Origin: Granulosicoccus sp.
Lineage (GTDB): Bacteria; Pseudomonadota; Gammaproteobacteria; Granulosicoccales; Granulosicoccaceae
Direction: 5' to 3'
DNA: 46,501 nucleotides
Assembly (NCBI GenBank): GCA_023301795.1
Contig: JALZVU010000068.1
Span: 1-46,501 of the forward strand
The notes below the pieces were generated by a model. It was not told where the DNA came from, made no database searches, and saw only the letters and a list, made by a program, of their open reading frames with translations. How positions within the stretch are numbered: the first letter of the stretch is position 1; each line of letters begins with the position of its first letter. Below, piece by piece: positions 16,475 to 23,932 of this stretch. A program made the translations under genes and the position numbers.

Positions 16475-17731
16475 ATGCCTGAGAAAATAATTCTTCTGAT
16501 TGGCACCTACGACACTAAGTACCCTGAAATGCGATTCCTGGAGCAATGCATTCGGGAGCAGGGTGCTGCTGTCCTGACCATGGATGTCTCGGTTCTGGGA
16601 AACCCCAAAACGCCAACGGATATCAGCAAGCATGATGTTGCCGCCGCCGCAGGCATGAGCATCGAAGAGGTGATAGCTCGGGGTGATGAGAATAAAGCGT
16701 TTCGGGTGATGTCCCGAGGCGCTGCTGCCAAGGTGTCAAGCTTGTATAGTGAAGGTCGTTTCGATGGAATGCTAGCAACTGGTGGCACTTTGGGGACTGA
16801 TTTAGCGCTGGATTGTGCTCAGGCTCTACCCTTGGGTGTACCCAAGTACATCGTATCAACTGTCAGTTTTTCGCCTCTCATTCCCCCAGGCAGGTTCGCA
16901 CCAGATGTCCAGATGATCCTCTGGTCTGGTGGTCTATATGGGTTAAATTCGATCTGCAAATCCTCACTCAGCCAGGCCGCTGGAGCTATCGTCGGTGCAG
17001 CTAAGACTGCCATCCCGCCTCATCGTGACAAGCCGCTCATCGGCATGACATCTCTGGGATCGTCTTGCCTGCGATATATGAAAACTCTCACGCCGGAGCT
17101 TGAGGCGCGTGGATTCGAGGTGGCTGTGTTTCACTCTACAGGGATGGGAGGAATGGCGTTTGAGAAGCTTGCCAGTGAAGGTGCCTTTGCTTGCGTCATG
17201 GATTTTTGCATGCAAGAATTTGGCAACATGATGGCAGGTTCTCTGGTGACTAGCGGAGATGATCGGTTAACCAACGCCAGTCGCGTGGGCACGCCCCAGA
17301 TGATTGCCCCCGGCGCTCTGGATATGCTGGATTTTGCAGGTTGGCAGGATATACCAGAACGTTATGGGGACAGGCCATTTCATGAACACAATCGACTCAT
17401 CAAGAGTTCGGTGTTCAATGGCGATGAGCGTCGCGCCTTGATTCGGGAAATGGCGGAACGCCTGCAATCAGCTGCCGGACCAGTGCATTTCTTTCTACCG
17501 CTTGGCGGTGTGGAAGAATGGGATCGAGAAGGTGGGGAAGCCCATGATCCTGAAGCACTAGCTGCGTTGATTGACGAAACACGTAATGTGATGTCTGGTG
17601 TCATACCGGTGACTGAAGTTGACGCTCACATCAACGATGCTGCATTCAGCGAAGCTGTGCTGGTACAGTTTGATGAATGGATTGCCAATGGTAAAGTGTC
17701 AGCGAATCCATCAACGCATCACACACATTAA
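16475..17731 (+). CDS. Tm-1-like ATP-binding protein (UPF0261)
   Basis: A 418-residue protein of the family named after the tomato Tm-1 resistance protein. Family signatures: ILLIGTYDTKYPEMRFLEQ at the N-terminus, MLATGGTLGTDLALDCAQALPLGVPKYIVSTV, GMTSLGSSCLRYMKTLTPELEARGFEVAVFHSTGMGGMAFE, and FFLPLGGVEEWDREGG near the end. A good AAGGAG site lies upstream of the ATG. Bacterial members have an unknown biochemical role and often sit beside a TIM-barrel partner gene, which is absent here. It lies 21 bases after hpaE and 9 bases before the semialdehyde dehydrogenase, so it belongs to this catabolic operon. Confidence 0.88.
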   Translation: MPEKIILLIGTYDTKYPEMRFLEQCIREQGAAVLTMDVSVLGNPKTPTDISKHDVAAAAGMSIEEVIARGDENKAFRVMSRGAAAKVSSLYSEGRFDGMLATGGTLGTDLALDCAQALPLGVPKYIVSTVSFSPLIPPGRFAPDVQMILWSGGLYGLNSICKSSLSQAAGAIVGAAKTAIPPHRDKPLIGMTSLGSSCLRYMKTLTPELEARGFEVAVFHSTGMGGMAFEKLASEGAFACVMDFCMQEFGNMMAGSLVTSGDDRLTNASRVGTPQMIAPGALDMLDFAGWQDIPERYGDRPFHEHNRLIKSSVFNGDERRALIREMAERLQSAAGPVHFFLPLGGVEEWDREGGEAHDPEALAALIDETRNVMSGVIPVTEVDAHINDAAFSEAVLVQFDEWIANGKVSANPSTHHTH

Positions 17732-17740
17732 AGGTCGTAT

Positions 17741-19213
17741 ATGCATACTTTAAAAGATCCCTCGCTATTGAAGCAAGCTGCACTGGTTGGTAACCGGTGG
17801 ATAGAGGCAAATGCCGACACAGGCATTAAGGTGACTAACCCCGCTACAGGTGAGGTAATTGGGTACGTCCCGAAACTTGGCGCACCCGAGACCCGTGAAG
17901 CCATTGAAGCCGCCGAAGCTGCGCGCCACGGCTGGTCGAAACGTACTGCCAAAGAACGTAGTAATATCCTGCGTCGCTGGTTCGAGCTAATGATGGAGAG
18001 TCAGGATGACCTCGCGGCTATTCTTACAGCTGAACAGGGCAAGCCTCTGGCAGAAGCCAAAGGTGAAATTGCCTATGGCGCTTCGTTTATCGAGTGGTTT
18101 GCCGAAGAAGCCAAGCGTGCATATGGCGATACCACACCTGGACATGCGCCGGACAAACGCATCATCACCATCAAGCAGCCGATTGGTGTAGTTGCAGCCA
18201 TCACGCCCTGGAATTTTCCCAACGCGATGATCACTCGCAAGGCTGGACCAGCATTGGCCGCCGGATGTTCTATGGTTCTCAAGCCAGCTACTCAGACGCC
18301 TTTCTCCGCAATTGCTCTGGCGGTTCTGGCTGAACGCGCCGGTCTGCCGGAGGGGTTGTTTTCAGTGCTTACAGGTTCTGCAAAGGCCATTGGTGGAGAG
18401 ATGACAAGTCATGCGCTGGTCAAGAAGCTGACTTTTACAGGCTCGACAGGCGTAGGTGTCATGCTCTATGAGCAATGTGCGCCCACTATCAAGAAGCTGG
18501 GGTTGGAACTCGGCGGTAACGCTCCGTTTATCGTCTTTGATGATGCCGATCTGGATGCTGCCGTAGAAGGTGTGATCGTGGCTAAGTTTCGTAACAACGG
18601 TCAGACTTGTGTGTGTGCTAACCGTATTTTTGTACAGTCTGGCGTCTACGCAGAATTTGCCGAAAAACTCGGTGCCAGAGTCGCTACTCTCAAAACGGGC
18701 AATGGCTTTGAAGACGGCGTCGTTTTTGGACCACTTATCGATGATGCTGCTGTCGCAAAAGTGGAGGAGCACATAGACGACGCCGTCGCTAAAGGTGCAA
18801 CGGTCTTGCACGGCGGAAAACGCCACTCTCTGGGCGGTACCTTCTTCGAGCCCACAGTGTTGACAGAAGCAACACGAGATATGAACATTTTTGGTGAAGA
18901 AACATTCGGACCAGTTGCCCCGTTGTTCAAATTTGAAACAGAAGCTGAAGTGATTCGTTCAGCAAATGACACAGAATTTGGTCTTGCATCTTATTTCTAC
19001 ACGCGTGACATGGCGCGTAGCTGGCGTGTTGGCGAAGCTCTGGATTACGGGATGGTCGGTATCAATACTGGCATGATCTCTACGGCTGAAGCACCGTTCG
19101 GTGGGGTCAAGATGTCAGGGCTGGGGCGCGAAGGATCCAGGCATGGGCTGGATGATTTCATGGAATTGAAATACCTTTGCATGGGTGGCATCGACAACGA
19201 TTCGAGTGTCTGA
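17741..19213 (+). CDS. gabD: NAD(P)-dependent succinate-semialdehyde dehydrogenase
   Basis: A 490-residue aldehyde dehydrogenase with GabD-type features: LAAILTAEQGKPLAEAKGEI, ASFIEWFAEEAKRAYGD, AITPWNFPNAMITRKAGPALAAGC, FTGSTGVGVMLYEQCAPTIKKLGLELGGNAPFIVFDDADL and NNGQTCVCANRIFVQSGVY with paired cysteines around the catalytic one. It would oxidise succinic semialdehyde, which is the HpaI product, to succinate for the TCA cycle. This makes it a natural end step of the neighbouring pathway. A role on 2-aminoadipate semialdehyde or glutarate semialdehyde cannot be excluded, given the next two genes. Confidence 0.88.
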   Translation: MHTLKDPSLLKQAALVGNRWIEANADTGIKVTNPATGEVIGYVPKLGAPETREAIEAAEAARHGWSKRTAKERSNILRRWFELMMESQDDLAAILTAEQGKPLAEAKGEIAYGASFIEWFAEEAKRAYGDTTPGHAPDKRIITIKQPIGVVAAITPWNFPNAMITRKAGPALAAGCSMVLKPATQTPFSAIALAVLAERAGLPEGLFSVLTGSAKAIGGEMTSHALVKKLTFTGSTGVGVMLYEQCAPTIKKLGLELGGNAPFIVFDDADLDAAVEGVIVAKFRNNGQTCVCANRIFVQSGVYAEFAEKLGARVATLKTGNGFEDGVVFGPLIDDAAVAKVEEHIDDAVAKGATVLHGGKRHSLGGTFFEPTVLTEATRDMNIFGEETFGPVAPLFKFETEAEVIRSANDTEFGLASYFYTRDMARSWRVGEALDYGMVGINTGMISTAEAPFGGVKMSGLGREGSRHGLDDFMELKYLCMGGIDNDSSV

Positions 19214-19237
19214 GATGCATCCTGACATACTAACTCC

Positions 19238-20566
19238 ATGAACACAGCCGCAACTGACGCTCTGCTGAAGCGGCGGCAACGCCTGCTAGGGCCGATGTCA
19301 ACGTTTTATGATGAGCCGCTTCATCTGATACGTGGTGAAGGTGTGCATATCTGGGACGCTGACGGGCGTGAGTACCTTGACTGCTACAACAACGTTCCTC
19401 ATGTCGGACACTGCCATCCGCGTGTGGTTGAAGCGATCTGCAGCCAGGCCTCTATGCTGAATACGCATACTCGTTATCTGCACGAAAATATTCTGGACTA
19501 CGTCGACAGACTAACGGCAACGTTTGACGCTTCGCTCTCCAGTGCAATCATGACATGTACCGGATCGGAAGCGAATGACATAGCGCTGAGAATTGCGCAA
19601 AGCGTAACGGGCAAAACAGGTGTGATTGCTACGGATCATACCTACCATGGCAACACCATGGCGGTTGCACAACTCTCATGCACCAACCCACCTCCGGGTG
19701 GGCATTGGCCAAACATTCGACATGTCCCTGCGCCTGACAGCTATCGTGGCTTGCGCAATGAGGCGGGCGAACTGGATTCCACTGCTTTCACGGCGTCGGT
19801 AGAGCAGGCTATTTACAGTCTTGAAGAAGAAGGGTATGGACTATCTGCTTTCATCATATGTCCTTACTTTGCCAACGAAGGCTTTCCGGATGTGCCGCCG
19901 GGGTGGCTTGATGGTGCTGTTGCTGCTGTGCGTCGAGCTGGTGGAGTCATCATTGCTGATGAAGTACAACCTGGATTCGGACGCACGGGTACTCATTTCT
20001 GGGGTCATCAATATGCGGATATCATCCCCGATATCGTAACGCTCGGTAAGCCGATGGCTAATGGCCATCCCGTTGGTGGTGTCGTGACTCAGCCTTCGTA
20101 CCTTGAGGCGTTTCGACGCGACTTTCGCTACTTTAATACTTTCGGTGGTAACCCCGTGTCGGCGGCTGCGGCATTGGCAACGCTTGCAGTTGTTCAGGAA
20201 GAGGGTCTGATGGATAACGCTCAAACGGTGGGTGAGTACGCACGGGAGGGTTTGTTGGCGCTGGCTGAAAGACATGAATGTATCGCAGATGTGCGTGGGC
20301 GTGGATTAATGTTTGGTGCCGAGCTTGTCGTGTCACGAGAGTGCAAAACACCAGCTACCGCGCTTGCCAAGCGAGTTGCCAATGGTATGCGTCAACGTGG
20401 CATTATTCTGAATTTTCTTGGTATTCATTACAACACGTTGAAGATACGTCCACCTATGCCGTTCTCGCAAGCGAATGTGGACTTGATGTTGGAGGTCTTG
20501 GATGTGACGTTAACAGATGTGATGGTCCACACTGATATCGAAGCAGGCAAAAACCCTGGTTCATGA
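19238..20566 (+). CDS. Class III PLP enzyme: aminotransferase or phospho-lyase of the AGXT2L type
   Basis: A 442-residue fold-type I PLP protein. The N-terminal stretch YLDCYNNVPHVGHCHPRVVEAI and TRYLHENILDYVDRL closely recalls the vertebrate ETNPPL/PHYKPL group (phosphoethanolamine and phospho-hydroxylysine phospho-lyases) and their bacterial relatives. Other motifs: TCTGSEANDIALRIAQ, DHTYHGNTMAV, IIADEVQPGFGRTG with the pyridine Asp, and TLGKPMANGHPVGG with the Schiff-base Lys. It lies 24 bases after gabD and 90 bases before an APH-family kinase. The kinase neighbour favours a phospho-lyase or a paired role, but ordinary transamination is possible; activity in this group cannot be told by eye. 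Confidence 0.82.
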   Translation: MNTAATDALLKRRQRLLGPMSTFYDEPLHLIRGEGVHIWDADGREYLDCYNNVPHVGHCHPRVVEAICSQASMLNTHTRYLHENILDYVDRLTATFDASLSSAIMTCTGSEANDIALRIAQSVTGKTGVIATDHTYHGNTMAVAQLSCTNPPPGGHWPNIRHVPAPDSYRGLRNEAGELDSTAFTASVEQAIYSLEEEGYGLSAFIICPYFANEGFPDVPPGWLDGAVAAVRRAGGVIIADEVQPGFGRTGTHFWGHQYADIIPDIVTLGKPMANGHPVGGVVTQPSYLEAFRRDFRYFNTFGGNPVSAAAALATLAVVQEEGLMDNAQTVGEYAREGLLALAERHECIADVRGRGLMFGAELVVSRECKTPATALAKRVANGMRQRGIILNFLGIHYNTLKIRPPMPFSQANVDLMLEVLDVTLTDVMVHTDIEAGKNPGS

Positions 20567-20656
20567 TAGTTGAGTGTCGTACCGGCTGGCTAAAAAGGGC
20601 TCATTGTCGCAGCACTAACAGTCCAACGTTGGGTTGCCAACTTACATCGTTCGTCC

Positions 20657-21640
20657 GTGACAGATAGCGGAACACAAGATGTGGCGATGGCTCAGGTGCG
20701 GGCCATGCTCGACCAGTGGGAATTGGGTGAGACGTGGATCTCTCTAGTGGCCCAACGTGAAAATACAATCTACAGTGTGCAATGTTCAGATGCATCACGT
20801 TACGCGTTGCGTATTCGTCGAGTTGGTTATCGCAGTGATGCAATGATTGATTCTGAGTTGGACTGGATGGTGATGCTTGCACGTGAAGGGTTGCGTGTAC
20901 CATCACCCATCACCACACTGAAGGGGCAGCGAGTGGTGCGTGTTGGGAAGCATCGGGCTGATCTTGTTACGTGGCTTGATGGGCAACCCATCGGCACAAG
21001 CAATAAGCCTCTGAGTCTTAAGGATGCGTCTGGTATTTTTCGAATCCTTGGCCGTACAGCGGCGCAATTACATTTGCTATCGGATCAATGGGTACCTCCT
21101 GTGGGATTTGTTCGCCCGCGCTGGGATGCAGATGCATTAGTTGGTGAACAACCGCTATGGGGTAGGTTTTGGGATTGTCCTGGATTGACGTCGTCAGACG
21201 CTGAGCTGTTCACACAGTTGCGTAATGCTGCGCGAGTAAATATGAGCAATACGAACGAATCATTGGATATTGGTCTAATTCACGCTGATCTTGTGGGTGA
21301 GAATGTACTACTCGATTCTAATGATCCTTCGAGGGTTGCACTGATTGATTTCGACGATGGTGCTGTGGGTTACCGGGTTTTCGAAATCGCTACAGCGTTG
21401 GGCAAGAATGTCGATGACCCGCAATACCTTACGATACGCGCTGCATTGATTGATGGGTATCAAGAGTTGCGTCCACTGGATACTTCCCAACTTGATATGT
21501 TCATGGCAGTGCGGGCGGCGACCTATGTTGGTTGGAGCGCTGAACGTCTAGACGAGCCAGGTGGTGCTGCTCGGGCTGAGCGTGCTTTACGTGCCACGCG
21601 CCGTGCGACCGCAGTTTGGTTGGATAGCTACAACAGGTAA
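20657..21640 (+). CDS. APH/choline kinase-family phosphotransferase
   Basis: A 327-residue small-molecule kinase starting at GTG 20657, with ATG 20687 as an alternative. The N-lobe has LVAQRENTIYSVQCSDASRYALRIRR with the ATP-binding Arg/Lys region. The C-lobe has IGLIHADLVGENVLL (Brenner HxDxxxxN motif, catalytic Asp) and ALIDFDDGAVGYRVFEIATAL (metal-binding Asp). It would phosphorylate a hydroxyl of a small substrate such as an amino alcohol. Hydroxylysine kinase and homoserine-type kinases belong to this superfamily. The upstream PLP gene suggests a kinase/phospho-lyase pair. It is followed by a strong hairpin, so probably the operon's last gene. Confidence 0.82.
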   Translation: MTDSGTQDVAMAQVRAMLDQWELGETWISLVAQRENTIYSVQCSDASRYALRIRRVGYRSDAMIDSELDWMVMLAREGLRVPSPITTLKGQRVVRVGKHRADLVTWLDGQPIGTSNKPLSLKDASGIFRILGRTAAQLHLLSDQWVPPVGFVRPRWDADALVGEQPLWGRFWDCPGLTSSDAELFTQLRNAARVNMSNTNESLDIGLIHADLVGENVLLDSNDPSRVALIDFDDGAVGYRVFEIATALGKNVDDPQYLTIRAALIDGYQELRPLDTSQLDMFMAVRAATYVGWSAERLDEPGGAARAERALRATRRATAVWLDSYNR

Positions 21641-21945
21641 ATGCGCGATGGGAGTACTGATCGTCCGGCCTGAGGTCGTAAAATTTACTCTTTCTTAGAT
21701 AGCTGTCTATTTATACACCTATAAAGATATTTTTGAAGAGTAGGTCACAGCTATAAGTGCCTACGCAATACCGTACTGTCATGGTTACGGTATTGTGTTT
21801 TAAAACAACCTTCCGGTAATACCTGACAAATTCTCCGGTGTTATTACTGTCTCACCTGTCGCCAACCCATCAGCAAACGTTGCGGGATAGTTGGCTGTAG
21901 GTGTGAGCCCTTCAGTAATAAAACAATAAGGAGTTACGAACAGGA
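21641..21945. other. Intergenic region with hairpin and possible minus-strand gene remnant
   Basis: The 305 bases between the kinase and the repeat-protein gene hold the perfect hairpin at 21766-21795. On the minus strand, about 21800-21910 reads as a protein-like tail (ADGLATGETVITPENLSGI then GRLF and stop) ending just before that hairpin. It has no start outside the next gene, so it may be the last piece of a lost gene. AATAAGGAG just upstream of 21946 is a good ribosome-binding site for the next gene. Confidence 0.45.
21766..21803 (+). terminator. Strong hairpin with T-rich tail after the kinase gene
   Basis: CAATACCGTA (21766-21775) pairs perfectly with TACGGTATTG (21786-21795) around a 10-base loop and is followed by TGTTTTAAAA. 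It lies about 125 bases after the kinase stop. This is the most convincing terminator-like structure in the window; the AT-rich flanks could let it work for either strand. Confidence 0.65.
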
Positions 21946-23865
21946 ATGAAAACTTATCGTAGGAACGTTGGCAGTGCGTTGAGCCTGTCACTGCTGGCAA
22001 TGAGTTCGATTGCATCTGCAGACTGGAATCCCCAGCCTGGGTGGAAAGACAGCTACGCAGTTGATGGTCGTTGTTATTGTGATAGCAGTAATTACGACCA
22101 CAACCTTGGCAGCAAGAGCGCAGACACACCGCTTGGTAGTAAGAATGTTGTAGAGATATGTAATGACATCAAGGATAAGTTAGGCACCGGTCCGGAGGAC
22201 GGCCGCATTCCTTATAACGATATTCAATGTGGTCATGGCCCAGCCAATGATGCAGCTGATGAAGCGGGTTGCCCTGGTAGAGTTGATATTGGTTCCGCAG
22301 GGTGTGATGTCAAAGGGCCTCGCTGGGATCTTCAAGCAGTGTATGGCGATACGTCCGAGCCACCTGTTACTGAGCCCAAGACACCATCAATTCCTGATGT
22401 ACCTGATGTACCTGATGTACCTGATGTACCTGATGTACCTGATACGCCTGATACGCCTGATACGCCTGATACGCCTGATACGCCTGATACGCCTGATACG
22501 CCTGATACGCCTGATGTGCCTGCACCTACTGAGCCTACCGCTGGTGAAAGCTGCTCTGCTCTAAGCACCGTTGGTGCTTCTCTTGATGCCGCTAAAGAAC
22601 AGTTTGTTCAGGATTGCCCTGGTCAGGAGCGACGTGATTGCGATCCAGTCAGCGGTGATCGTTGGTTATGTTCTACCGATGCTATAACGGCGGCGACCCC
22701 GTTAGAACCTGCGCCAGAACCGGAACCTACACCGGAACCTACGCCAGAACCTACGCCAGAACCTACGCCAGAACCTACGCCAGAACCTACGCCAGAACCT
22801 ACGCCAGAACCTACGCCAGAACCTACGCCAGAACCTGAACCGATTGTACCGACAAGTGTTGTCTGTGAAGCGCAAGGATCAAGCCTGGGCGCAGCAATAC
22901 AAGCTTATGCCAACGCGTGCCCTAATATACCCAGAGTTGACTGCGATCCAGTTGCAGACGGGGAGTGGACATGTAGCTCTGGAGTCATTGGTGATGCAGC
23001 ACCAGATACGGTAGCGGAGGTGGACCCTGAACCAACTCCGGAAGAACCTACGCCGGAGGAGCCAACTCCTGAGGAGCCTACGCCAGAAGAACCTACGCCA
23101 GAAGAACCAACTCCTGAAGAGCCCGAAACCCCAACTACCGGCGATGCTATCGGCAGAGTTGGCGTAAATGATCTGGTATCACTCCACTATGACAATTGCC
23201 CTGACCGTGATGATGGCCACGCCATAGCGTCCGGTAAGGCTGTTGTAGTTGAGACAGGTCTATCTAACTTTATGGTAGTCAATGGAACTTGTGCCGATAG
23301 TAAGCGCAGCAATTATCAGGAAAGTAGCGAAGCGGTTGTGCGAGCAAGCTGGGGTAGCGAGTGGCTTGATTATGCCAACGATGAAGATGGAACCATCAAC
23401 ACGACGACAGAACGTTGGTCAGCGGTACTGGCCAATGGCGGCGATGTGTGGGTTGCCGAAGGTGGTCCATCTGATTTCACAGCCAAAGTACTTCGCCAAA
23501 TTGACAGTCAGTTTCCTTCACTGAATCTTGAAAATGTGCATGTTGTTCAACACAGCACCGGGGACGCCTTCAATGAGGCAAGTACTGAAAGGAGCAACAT
23601 AGCTTTTATCCAGAATGAGGCAGACTATGTCCCTATCGCAAACGGCAACGGGGGTGGCAATGGTACGGCAGGATTCAGAAATAACTCATCGTTCTTCGTT
23701 GAAACTGCACTGCAGAGTCAATTTGCCAGTGAATGGAACGCGGCGTTTGATTACCTGGATCCTAACGAACGCCTCGACTTCAGCGATACCGTGGAGCTCC
23801 TGTACATAATCGATGAGACAGAAACGCAAACGGTAGATGACTTCGCACGTCGATACCTCCAGTAA
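21946..23865 (+). CDS. Secreted modular protein with Pro/Asp and Pro/Glu repeat linkers
   Basis: A 639-residue protein, not recognised. A signal peptide (LSLSLLAMSSIASA-DW) is followed by a Cys-containing domain (about 25-145), then a PDV/PDT linker (about 150-191). Cys-rich module A follows (about 199-244, SCSALSTVGASLDAAKEQF...CDPVSGDRWLCS), then a PEPT linker (258-297). Module B (about 303-345, VCEAQGSSLGAAIQAY...CDPVADGEWTCS) is a clear copy of A. A PEEPT linker (361-393) leads to a 240-residue C-terminal domain. That domain begins with LHYDNCPDRDDGHAIASGKAV and contains VWVAEGGPSDFTAKVLRQI; the Asp cluster and the AEGGPSD strand loosely recall nucleoside-hydrolase-like folds. Secreted or surface location is likely. 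A good AAGGAG site precedes the ATG. Confidence 0.8.
   Translation: MKTYRRNVGSALSLSLLAMSSIASADWNPQPGWKDSYAVDGRCYCDSSNYDHNLGSKSADTPLGSKNVVEICNDIKDKLGTGPEDGRIPYNDIQCGHGPANDAADEAGCPGRVDIGSAGCDVKGPRWDLQAVYGDTSEPPVTEPKTPSIPDVPDVPDVPDVPDVPDTPDTPDTPDTPDTPDTPDTPDTPDVPAPTEPTAGESCSALSTVGASLDAAKEQFVQDCPGQERRDCDPVSGDRWLCSTDAITAATPLEPAPEPEPTPEPTPEPTPEPTPEPTPEPTPEPTPEPTPEPTPEPEPIVPTSVVCEAQGSSLGAAIQAYANACPNIPRVDCDPVADGEWTCSSGVIGDAAPDTVAEVDPEPTPEEPTPEEPTPEEPTPEEPTPEEPTPEEPETPTTGDAIGRVGVNDLVSLHYDNCPDRDDGHAIASGKAVVVETGLSNFMVVNGTCADSKRSNYQESSEAVVRASWGSEWLDYANDEDGTINTTTERWSAVLANGGDVWVAEGGPSDFTAKVLRQIDSQFPSLNLENVHVVQHSTGDAFNEASTERSNIAFIQNEADYVPIANGNGGGNGTAGFRNNSSFFVETALQSQFASEWNAAFDYLDPNERLDFSDTVELLYIIDETETQTVDDFARRYLQ
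22393..22518 (+). repeat. 9-bp tandem repeat array, 14 units
   Basis: Five copies of CCTGATGTA are followed by eight of CCTGATACG and one of CCTGATGTG, all in frame, encoding (Pro-Asp-Val)5(Pro-Asp-Thr)8 Pro-Asp-Val. The copies are identical at DNA level within each block, suggesting recent expansion by slippage. Unit length is a multiple of three, so gain or loss keeps the frame. Confidence 0.95.
22717..22836 (+). repeat. 12-bp tandem repeat array, about 10 units
   Basis: Eight perfect copies of ACGCCAGAACCT run from 22741 to 22836, preceded by two variant copies. They encode repeated Thr-Pro-Glu-Pro, a proline-rich spacer between two duplicated Cys-rich modules. Confidence 0.95.
23029..23124 (+). 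repeat. 15-bp imperfect tandem repeats
   Basis: About six 15-base units of the type GAAGAACCTACGCCA, with synonymous changes between copies, encode Glu-Glu-Pro-Thr-Pro. Unlike the two arrays upstream, the copies have diverged at third positions while the protein repeat is kept, so this array is older or under selection for its amino acids. Confidence 0.9.
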
Positions 23866-23870
23866 ACGCT

Positions 23871-23925
23871 CCCTGCTACGGTGCCCAAGGACGGGCACTC
23901 ACCAGGCAGCTAGAAGATAGGGAGT
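23871..23925. terminator. Possible hairpin between convergent genes
   Basis: GTGCCC (23881-23886) pairs with GGGCAC (23893-23898) around a six-base loop, and outer CTCCCT/AGGGAG segments could extend the structure. There is no T-run. It lies in the 67-base gap between the repeat protein and the convergent chemotaxis receptor gene, where a two-way terminator would be expected. Confidence 0.3.
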
Positions 23926-23932
23926 TACTCGC

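Noticed and set aside
22332-22568. Minus-strand open frame encoding repeated Gly-Val-Ser / Gly-Thr-Ser
   Set aside because: It is the mirror of the in-frame 9-bp repeat array of the plus-strand gene; a period-three repeat keeps all frames open.
22393-22836. Tandem arrays as a CRISPR array
   Set aside because: Units are 9 and 12 bases without spacers and lie inside a coding frame.
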